From NCBI GenBank assembly GCA_002751075.1, contig NAOQ01000810.1:4489-28449 (forward strand): a DNA stretch of 23,961 bases, in the 5' to 3' direction. Source of the stretch: Ichthyophonus hoferi. Its lineage: Eukaryota; Opisthokonta; Ichthyosporea; Ichthyophonida; Ichthyophonidae. Shown piece after piece: positions 1-9,121 of this stretch (positions are counted from its first letter, which is position 1; the number at the start of each line of letters is the position of its first letter). The notes under the pieces were generated by a model. That model ran no database searches. It was not told the DNA's origin and saw only the letters and a list, made by a program, of their open reading frames with translations. The position numbers and the translations under genes are program-made.

Positions 1-1434
1 GATATTTTGAAAATAATATTGTACATATATTAGGTGTGGTAGGTTGTGGCGTAATGTATGATCTGTTATCATTATATGTGTATATTATATTATCCTATAA
101 TTGATATAGATGGAGTTGGGGTAATAATACTAATACATTTATTAAGTGGTTAATTAAAGTAAATTCGACTGTGCTATCATGATGTTTGAGAATAAACCTA
201 GATAATATTTGTACATATGTTATCATTCTTTATGTATCTGTATGCATATATATGCAAGAGATATGGGGGGGGGAAATAGTATTAGCTTAGTGTTAGTATC
301 TTATAGTTTATAAATCATTTACAAACATTGCTGATACAGCATAATAAAGTTATATACGATTATATTTAAACAATCAAATTAGCTCAGACTAGTGTAATCA
401 TAGAAGGGAGGCAGCACTCATCAGATAATTGGTGCATGCTAGAGCACATTATCCAAGACCATTTTAGTGATCATCAATGATCATTCTTACACAATTGTCT
501 CTATTACCCAATGTGGTTAAATATACAACATATACACTGGATATTATCTAGTATCTTTACACATTACTACCTAAGGGTTTAGTACATTCTGTAGTACATC
601 TTACTGGTCTCCTCTATCTCTATAACCAGGGAGTATATAGATCTAACTGTCTGAAAACTTTTAATATTCATTTTTATACAATTTTCTCTACAGCATCTTT
701 GTTCTGAATAAATCCCCATTAATATTTGCTCTAACTTGAACTACTATTTTCCCCACCTCATATCTACAATGAATTGCCTACATTCCCATTGGTAGTCAAC
801 CTCTTTAAGTAACTATGGGAACCAAAGTGTTCACAGCACTTTCACAGTTCATTATTTTTATTTACCGTTATTAAATTCGCTTATTACTAGACAAAAAAAG
901 AGGTTATGTCCTAGTTAAGTTTGTTATGGATTCTATATGAATTATCAATGCTTTCTATCGGTTCGGAACTTGGTGCTACAAATTTGATAATTCAATCTGA
1001 TCATAGAATAATTTACGCTAACTGCATACAACTAATCACATACTATATAGATATTGATCTACTCAGCGTGATTAAAAGTAATGGACTCAATCAGAATCAC
1101 TCCCAATTGCCTCATTAGGTTATCCCCTTTTGTGACAGCCAGTTAACCCAACCTCAGGCTAGACTAAACAGGTCATTATCATAGTCGATAACTGTCTAGA
1201 TTGGAGCCTACTGGTGACATTATACTCAACATGATATATAATACAATCCCAATAGTTTAATAAAAACGGTTATTTTTACTTTGTTTTTCTCACCTATAAT
1301 ACCATAAGTATCCATTCTATATATGTACATGTCCATACATAAATACAACCTTATTATTATTTCTTAATATTGATTCGCAGAGTCCTAATAGAAGAAAGAA
1401 AAAAAAGTTATTTTATTTGTAGATCCCCTCATAA
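1..1434. other. AT-rich intergenic DNA, no gene seen
   Basis: I see no convincing coding region, RNA gene or mobile element here. The one longer plus-strand ORF, at 921-1118, shows no family motif, no donor or acceptor that would tie it to other exons, and a low-complexity composition. Short TGATCA palindromes recur near 468-483, and the same hexamer also occurs in the array to the right. Confidence 0.5.
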
Positions 1435-1912
1435 TGCCAAGATTCAATGAAATCCTGACTAATATGCCCTGGTATAATAAATACAAACATACCTCTGCCA
1501 ATCATACCAAGCTTCATTAATGATAACTGATAATTAACCTTAAATCATCTTATTGTTCTCATTAATATTAATATTGGTGATCATTATCAATACACTGAGT
1601 ACTGCCGTTCTTTGGCTTATCAGATTAACTTTCATTAATGGTAATTACACCTGAAATATTTCATTGTTCTCAGTGATATTAATCTCGGTGATCATTCTTA
1701 ATAAACTGAGCAGTGATGCATTGGAGTAATACATATAAACATATCTCCGCCTATCATATGAAGTTTCACTAACGCTAATTAATCATAAATCATTTTACTG
1801 TTCTCATTAATCTTGGTGATAATTATCAATAAACCGTGCAAACCTAAATCATTTTATTGTTCTCAGTAATATTAATCTTGGTGATCATTATCAACAAACT
1901 GAGCAATATAGC
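1435..1912. repeat. degenerate local repeat array (about four copies)
   Basis: A block beginning TGTTCTCA(G)TAAT and running through GGTGATCATTATCAA to ACTGAGC occurs four times, starting near 1554, 1664, 1800 and 1858. The first three are preceded by a related TTCAYTAAYG block. A second block (ATACAAACATA or ATATAAACATA followed by TCYGCC) occurs near 1482 and 1730. Copies differ by point changes and spacing, so the array is old or fast-decaying. Its right end overlaps the last codons of the minus-strand gene beside it. Confidence 0.7.
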
Positions 1913-2297
1913 TCTCCTGCCAAGAAGCCACACACATTGAAAACACAAACACCAACACCCTTACGCTACTACCTCCCATATTATCGCTAACTAACCTCTC
2001 AGCACTCTCCCCAAATATATACATCCCTTCCTCTATCCGCAATATATTTTCAGGTTCTAGTACCACCTCACGCATTGGTAGATGACCAGTATGACTAACC
2101 AATGATTTCACTTGAAGAAGACTAAGGTACTCTGTGATTCGTTGAGAAAGCTGAGAGATTTCAGACCCTAGGACAATGTCGTTCATATAGGAGAGGGCGT
2201 TAGATGGGTGGAGAGAGGCTGGGCCAAGGAGGAGGGGTAGTTTGGTTCGTAGGGACTCACTGGTTATTAAGTTGGCAATATCTTTCTGTATAATACA

Positions 2298-2335
<38 letters not shown>

Positions 2336-3227
2336 TAGACATAAGGTGTTGGTGTATGAAAGAGATAAGAGCAAGAAAGAGAAAGAAAGAGAAAGAGGAC
2401 TAGTGTGTGTATGTGTATGGGTGTACTATATATGTGCGTATGTGTATGTGTGTGCATAGACTTGCATCATATAATAATGATTATTTAAATTAACTCATTA
2501 ATAAATAAATATAAATACAGTAAGTAGGTACCGGTACCAGTCCCTATTTGCCTAGATAGCAAAGGCAACAGTGATAATAGGAGGGTAAGTGAGTTTAAAA
2601 GTAAGTGTAAATGAATGAGTGAGCATAATAGAGAGAGAGACAGAGAGGAGAAGTAGTAAGATATAGTGAGGTGGAGTTAGAGCAGGAAGTTGAAGGCCAA
2701 GTGGGGACTTAGGTATCAGTTGAGAGGTTGAGGAGAGGACCTTCTGTATGTGGAGGGAAAATAAAGGGGAATTGAGTAGGAGGGAGAGATAGGAAGAACG
2801 AGGGAGAGAGATGGAGGGGAGGGGAGGAAGAGGAGGAGAATCTCATATATATATGCATATATAGATATAGATAAAGAGGTATATATGGACAATAGACCAA
2901 GAAATCAACAATATAATTCCTATTGTATATAAATAAATGCACAGATACAGACATACAGGTGCATTATCATAAACATAAAAACACATCAACTTTACAATCT
3001 CTATTACTTACCCCTAAGAACGTTCTATACGACTCCTTGTGCAGCTTGCTTTTGCGCTGACAAAACTTGGCAAATGATTTCTTATACCATTTATTAAATT
3101 CACTTAGAGATAGAGATGAATCCAGTTTCTCTTTATTTGCTTTTAGTGCCTTTAGTTTTAAAAATATACATGCGATCACTATGATTACCATAATAAAGGC
3201 AAGGCAACACAGGAGAACTTCGAGCAT
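1872..3227 (-). CDS. two-exon gene for an unrecognised small membrane protein
   Basis: I do not recognise the family. Exon 1 is 3227 to 3012, starting at an ATG with A at -3. It encodes 72 residues: a hydrophobic segment at about residues 2-23 (LLCCLAFIMVIIVIACIF), then a strongly basic stretch rich in Lys. It ends at a good donor (GGG|GTAAGT) in phase 0. Exon 2 is 2285 to 1872; the acceptor ATTATACAG lies after an AT tract and is also phase 0, giving 209 residues in all. Exon 2 is amphipathic and probably helical, ending in a second hydrophobic patch (VRVLVFVFSMCVA). The last dozen or so codons and the stop lie inside the local repeat array, so the true coding end may instead be at a donor near 1965 (GTAAGG) or 1973 (GTAGTA). 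That would lead to exons I cannot find. The matching phases support the two-exon model; function is unknown. Confidence 0.45.
2303..2331. repeat. (TA)n microsatellite
   Basis: An uninterrupted run of TA dinucleotides just upstream (in gene sense) of the acceptor of the minus-strand two-exon gene. Confidence 0.9.
2610..2860. repeat. polypurine/polypyrimidine strand-asymmetric tract
   Basis: For about 250 bases the plus strand is dominated by G and A, including GAGAGAGAGA runs, with few pyrimidines. It lies within the intron of the minus-strand two-exon gene, where it reads as a long pyrimidine tract. Several acceptor-like CAG sites occur in it, for example at about 2740, but I could not phase a further exon there. 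Confidence 0.7.
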
Positions 3228-3751
3228 TTTGATAGTATTGGAAGAGTGCGTATAGGTGTAATGTACGTTTACTATAATGCTAAAGATTATATATATGTAT
3301 AGTACAGTATATGTATATATACGTATGTATTGTGTAGTATAGTTTGGTATAGTATAGTATAGTATAGTTATGTAAATAAATTTATGCAATTTCGCTTATG
3401 CTAATGCTAATATATAAATGTACATAGACTGAGATATTATTAGCCAAATATGGTTATATATTCCTAAATGTGATTGCATTAAATTAAAACATGATTATAT
3501 TTTGATCCCAACCATTGCGATTATTTGTAAACTAATACATAAATTAAATTGAGATTAAATTGAGAATATTAGTGTAAAAATGTGGAATTCATAGTAAAAT
3601 GGTGCATTTGGAGTCTACATAGGTAGATATGATAATACAATAGACAATATAAAATGTTGGAACATGTGTGGTTTGTTATAATTAAACATGTATTTATTTA
3701 TACTAGACTCTTCCATATATTCTATTTATTTATTATCTGCTATTAATCAAA

Positions 3752-3935
3752 TAGTACAGATTATCTATCAAATCTACGTAGTAATGATTCAAATAGAAAT
3801 TAGTTCCTGTATACCATGTTATATTAAGTACACATTTTGCTCTGAATTCAGTCTCACCGCATCAAACGTATAGAATAACATAAATTAACCAGTATAGTAG
3901 AAACGGAGCTTCTATTTCTGTTTACACTCTAGTCT
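3752..3935 (+). repeat. dispersed repeat, copy 1 (partner at 22766-22945)
   Basis: Both copies share the blocks TAGTAATGATTCA, TTCCTGTATAC and TTCTCAC or TCTCACC, and end near TTTCTG(C/T)TTTTGTTTAC-like sequence. The order is the same over about 180 bases, with scattered substitutions and small indels. No ORF, tRNA-like promoter, terminal inverted repeat or poly-A tail is evident, so the class is unknown. A decayed non-autonomous element is the simplest reading. Confidence 0.65.
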
Positions 3936-4445
3936 GCCACCCAACCCACGTCATTATCAGGGTAATATCTTAAATAAAGACTGGGTATATTAATTCTTAC
4001 TCTATATTTTTTTGTTTCAACATGAAAAAACGTAAAAGCACACGTATATTTATGTAGGTTCATGTGTATGTATTGTTACTGTTTACACATACATAAATGT
4101 ACGGCAATTTAATGAGCCAATTAAAATCTTGCTACTACTAACCAATAAGATATAGCCCTTAAAATAGAATTAACTATTGCTCTCGGGTGCTTGTAGAATA
4201 TTTTGAATTTATTGACAATGTATTTTTGCATAAGAATGACCTTTGTTTTCCTCATGTGGGCTTGGTTCATCACTGCAATTCAATGTAGCATGCAATAGAC
4301 TGGGATCTCCAAAGAGATCTTACACAGAAAGGATTTGGCAATCGTAGATTTAAATTTTCCGTGACTGAGACAGTACCATAATTATTATTTGCAAATAAAG
4401 AATAGTTCTATCTAATTATAATGAAAAACTTGGGTCTAAAAATAC
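3936..4445. other. intergenic DNA downstream of the spherulin-4 gene
   Basis: AT-rich, no gene seen. It should contain the 3' untranslated region of the minus-strand gene to its right. No further AATAAA was found on that strand beyond the one overlapping the stop codon. Confidence 0.4.
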
Positions 4446-4451
4446 TTTATT
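4446..4451 (-). terminator. poly(A) signal AATAAA overlapping the stop codon
   Basis: On the minus strand the stop of the spherulin-4 gene reads TAATAAAG, so the first TAA stop overlaps a canonical AATAAA. If used, the 3' untranslated region would be only some tens of bases long. Confidence 0.5.
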
Positions 4452-7400
4452 ACTGATAAACACAAAAGCGTGTAATAGGGTTAAATATACCACCCTTGGC
4501 ACATTTCCAATGTAAAGCCCCCTCAACAGTACAATGATAAAACATAGTTTGGCTCATAATATCAGCATAATTGGGGTTAGAGTCTTGCTGCCAGTTCACA
4601 GGGCAAGTAAAGGCTACCCCGTTATTGCATGGAATCTCGTTTGCCTTACCACAGTAACGGGAAATAGGATTAAATCTACCACCGTCAACACATTTCCAAT
4701 GCTTTACCTCATCTACCGTACAGTGATAAAACATGTTACAATCATATACATCGGGATAATTCTTATTAGAATCCTGCTGCCAGTTAGGAGGACAGGTAAA
4801 GGCGGAGGTAGGAATAGGTTTAGGGATAGTGGTAGTTGTTGTAGTTGTTGTAGTAATAGCTATAGTAGTTGTTGTGGTTGTAGTTGTAGTAACGGGCACT
4901 ACTTCAATTTCGATACACGGAGTTTTATCTGCACTAGCACAATAACGTTTAGTAGGGTCAAATCTGCCTCCCTCAACACATCTCCAGTGCATTACTTCTT
5001 CTACCGTACAGTGATAAAACTTGTGACAATTATATACATCGGCATAATTCTTATTATGATCTTGCTGCCAGTTAGGAGGACAAGTAAAGACAGGGGTAGG
5101 TGCAGTAGTTGTAGTAGTTGTTGTAGTTGTTGTTGTAGGATGGATTATCTGGTCACCATAACCATAATTGTTAAGGAATTCTAGATATTTAAACCAGAAA
5201 CTAGGGATAGTCTTCCAAGGGTTATTAAGTAGAGTACGATCAGTAGGAAAATAGTATTTGAAACCATGCTCAAATGCAGTTCGGGCTTCAGACTTAGCAA
5301 ACTCTATGTCTCCTGCAATACTGTAGGGGGAAAAATAGCGTAGGTTAGCATGCATTAAGGTTACAGAGCGATGATTAGTGGTGGTGATGGTGGGCTATAC
5401 TTGCGATGTTAAAATTTAATCTAGTGTTGGTATTATATTGCATTATATTTATTGTTTGGATATTCTATTAATTAAAATTTAACTACATTACCAATTATAT
5501 TATATTATTTATTACATTACAAATTATCCCACTAATTAAATACCTTCTTAAATATAATATTAACTGCCTTCCTAGCAATATAAATAATCATAGTTACTAA
5601 ATATAATATTAGTGACCCTATCAATTAGATTGTTAATAACATTATTTTGCATTACAGTATTCATTTACCGTTCCATCTATTATACCATATTATACCCCTC
5701 TATGCATGATCTATCTAAGTATATATGGTACATAGCGTACAACATGTAGTCCGTATTAGAGTACTTACGAGTGCAGGAGGGCGGCCGCGTTATAATCTCC
5801 ATTAGAAACACCATTTTTAAAGGATTCTAGTTCATCCCATTGGGGTACATTCTATAGGGAATAGGTATAATATTAATACTATAATTATAGGCATATTTAG
5901 GAGAAAGTCGGATAGTGGGGAAAGTGGTCATTAATACTTTATAAGGCATTTAATTTAACACCAATATTACATCTGCCATTGAGCGTGATTGTAATTGATC
6001 TATCAATTACTCTAATATGGATATCATGTATAATGTATCCAAATCAATAATCTTTATAAACAATTTTATAATATTATTAAAGTAAACAGTGCTTATTTAA
6101 TTTGCCTGCCTAACTAACTATATACATATATACATACATGTATATAGTCATAGTTTCTTACCTTACACCATGGCCCAGGCCCAAATGATCCCATATCATT
6201 AGTCCATTGTAGACTACTACAATCACCATCTATTTTATAATAGTATGTATAAGTTAGAATATGCATAGAATATAGATATAAGGTAAGTAATTGCTTCATT
6301 ATATTGTATTGCATTAAATTATATTAAACTTTCCTATGCTATGCTACGCCGCTCTACCCTACTCTGTACTCTATATATGTACATACTATATACCTTTAGG
6401 ACTCCATTTAGCCGCAGTATCCTCGTAGGGACATGATATATCGGCTGGTTGAGGGAAACCAGGTGCTGGATCGAGGAGGGAGGTATGAGGGAAGGAGCCT
6501 GGATTTAGGACAACTAGACCGTTAGGGAACTTGTATTTGATGTAGTTTATTATCTGTATGTAGGTAGGTAGGGAAGGAGAGAGGAAAGGATGATAATATA
6601 ATAGTATGTAGGTATGTGTGTATGTAGGTTAGTATGTAAATTCAAATATATTTTTCAATGATGTAGTATAATTGTGTATATACATATATATTATGGTACG
6701 TCATAAAAAAATAATATAACATACCTTTATACAATACAACTACATATAATACCATATATAGTACTTTATAATATTATATAATATCCTATTTATCCTATAA
6801 TACATACACTAGCATACCTCTCTATATACGGCAGTATGATCTACATCCCATTGTTCCGTTACTGTCTGGTGGTGGGTAGAGGTTTCATCTACAAATATTC
6901 CTTTATATCCGGGAATATCCTTGAAATTATCTACCCAAATGTCGATATCTCGCTTGGTATCTTCCAGATTTCTGAAAAAAAAATAGGGAAAAAGGGAATA
7001 AAGTTTAGAGACGACATGTCAAATATAGGTTATGTATATGAATAGATATATAGTAGCATAGTAATATACATTGAATATGGTGCTATAGGGTAGATTGATA
7101 TCTATGTATGTATGCTTGTAGGTAGGTAGGTATGCATACCTATTCATATTATGTCCTATAGCTCTATATACTATAATTATTTACATATTATTCTAGTATA
7201 CAGCCCTACTCTTACCTTATACCAGTAGTGGTCCATCCACCAGTAGCAGGATCCATATACGCTTCTTTGGTCTTAACATATCCTACTATAGTAACATTAT
7301 TACCACTGAGCATTTTGGCACAGGCCTGTATATATTTTATAGGTAAGTAAGTAAGTAAGTAGGTTGGTATAGGCATAATTAATAGGCATGTATATATATA

Positions 7401-7924
7401 ATAGTATGTATCAATGTATATATGCATTAATATGAATAGGGGCAAGTATAGGTTTACAGAACAATGTATTAACATATATACTAATGTATATCCATTTATC
7501 TATCTTTATATCTTTCTATTTATTTATTTATGTATTTATGTATGTAAATATCTAGTTTAACAATTATAATACAATGCAATAATATATACCACTACACATA
7601 TATTCCCCACCTTACCCTATGCCCATTATGGTGAAAACTCCCAGGGATTGCTGGGCCGCTGTTAGGGTTTATAACAACCAATACGCTGTTACATCCCTTA
7701 GCAACGTTCATAAATATTTCATCCGTGCACACACCGGTAGCCTGGTTAAATTTGGGTGTACTATGGTATAGTGGAATTAGGATACTGGGGAGGGTGGTAG
7801 GGGCGTTGGGGTGTTTGTAGATACATTCCGGTTGGAATTGTTTTTCTGTCATATTAGTAAAATAGATAGATAGTATAGTGTTAGTATGCATTCATTTTTG
7901 TATGTAAGCGTATTGTGGTTAGCT

Positions 7925-7956
<32 letters not shown>

Positions 7957-8258
7957 GTACGTGATTATATATTTTAAATAGTTTTATAATACAATCATTT
8001 CGTTTTATTTGCAGTAAATTAAGTTTTTCTTGTAGTCTATTCTACATCGGCCTTTTGTTTAAAATACATACAAACATATATATATAACAAATATAACGGA
8101 TCAATGGTATATACATAAGTAACTAAGCTTAACTTAGTATATATACCTTGTTGGAATGTAGGTAGACTGGCAGCCTCAATACATGGTAGAAGACCAATAG
8201 TGAGGACTACCAGAAGAGCAAGAGAACTCATAGATTTAGGATTTTTGTTCTTATACAT
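4450..8258 (-). CDS. secreted spherulin-4 (GH135-like) domain protein with three CBM14 chitin-binding domains
   Basis: Eight exons join in phase with GT-AG introns: 8258-8147, 7845-7616, 7325-7216, 6971-6818, 6553-6394, 6229-6162, 5851-5769 and 5320-4450. They sum to 1788 bases, or 595 residues. Met10 is an alternative start directly before the hydrophobic signal peptide (SSLALLVVLTIGLL, cleavage near residue 29). Residues about 57-360 form a spherulin-4 domain: ILIPLY at 59-64, VINPNSGP at 95-102, GYVKT, GIFVDET with Asp179-Glu180, and VVLNPG at 216-221. The fungal relative Sph3 (GH135) cleaves galactosamine-containing glycans using an Asp-Glu pair plus a later Glu; Glu246 (CPYED) is my candidate for that third residue. 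Next come a Thr run and two six-cysteine CBM14 domains (about 386-441 and 482-537) separated by two more Thr runs, then a third CBM14 that lacks two cysteines. Substrate in this animal is unknown; chitin-associated glycan is an inference from the CBM14 domains. Confidence 0.9.
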
Positions 8259-8485
8259 TTGTGTTAATAGTATATATGCATATGTATATTCATGTATGAT
8301 ATAAGATTAGTTAGACCGAAGTATAATAGAATATATATTTCTCAGGGTCTGCTGAAGGGAGTATAGTATAGTAAAGATGACCTTGTATTTTGCAGTTCTT
8401 AAGATATCCTGTTATGACTAAATTTTATAAATAGGCATTAAATGTGCGTCAGTTATATTTTAATGAAATGGACAGAGCCCATAAA
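8259..8485. other. 5' flank of the spherulin-4 gene
   Basis: No gene seen. AT-rich with short TATA-like runs; it probably contains the transcription start and 5' untranslated region of the minus-strand gene, but no single site can be chosen by eye. Confidence 0.35.
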
Positions 8486-8615
8486 TGATTGGGTTTAAAC
8501 GTTGGATTTATATCTCAACACAGATCCTTCAAAACATTTCTGCACCACGAAACAATGCTTAGGTAGTCAATAAGTGATTGGGAATAAATTGTGATTGGTA
8601 ATAAATTGTGATTGG
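8486..8615 (-). promoter_or_regulatory. row of CCAAT boxes upstream of the spherulin-4 gene
   Basis: On the gene's strand CCAATCA occurs at 8492-8486, 8581-8575, 8598-8592 and 8615-8609. The three distal copies are exactly 17 bases apart and separated by AATTTATT-like spacers, a small tandem repeat. CCAATCA is the core bound by NF-Y in animals. They lie about 230 to 360 bases upstream of the first ATG. Regulatory use is inferred from sequence and position only. Confidence 0.45.
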
Positions 8616-8937
8616 TTACTAAATTGTAGCCCGTACATCTAGTAAATGTGGCCAATATATTGCGTCATAGCACATTCCTTTCATAAAGTCAACGACCAAG
8701 CAGATGCTGTTATCTATATACTAATACCATTCTACATACCATAAATGTTAATTGTAATACTCTAACTCTGTAAAGTTGTAATTACAAAATTAAGAATATC
8801 TATACTACTCAGTATTATTTAGAAACTTTTACTGTTTATTGCGGCTTTTATGATTCTCTCATGCTGTCATAAGTATCTTGGCTATCGAGTATCATGGCTT
8901 TTAAACCAATTCATTTTGAATAACCCATCTATCTCCT

Positions 8938-9121
8938 ACATATATAAAACTATTAAAAATTATTATAAAATATTTAAAAATTGAAATAAAATAATATAAA
9001 ATATAATGAAATGATATCAAATAAAACGTAATAAAATAAAATAAAGTAAAGTAAAATAACATAACATAAAGTAAATAAAGTAAAATACCATAAAATGAAA
9101 TAAAATAAAATAAAATAAAAC
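8938..9121 (+). repeat. TAAAA-like simple-sequence tract
   Basis: About 180 bases consist almost wholly of A and T with repeated AAATA, AAAGTA and TAAAA units, ending in a clean (TAAAA)n run followed abruptly by CTGGGGAGG. The sharp right edge could mark the tail of an inserted element, but no element body is recognisable to its left. Confidence 0.7.

Noticed and set aside
1872-3227. Possible TMEM98-like assignment of the two-exon gene
   Set aside because: Only the general plan (N-terminal membrane segment, helical remainder) is similar; I could not align conserved residues.
4534-5184. Plus-strand frame of 216 residues rich in Cys and Ser
   Set aside because: It is the antisense of the CBM14/poly-Thr exon; the Cys/Ser runs come from the complementary triplets of the Thr linkers.
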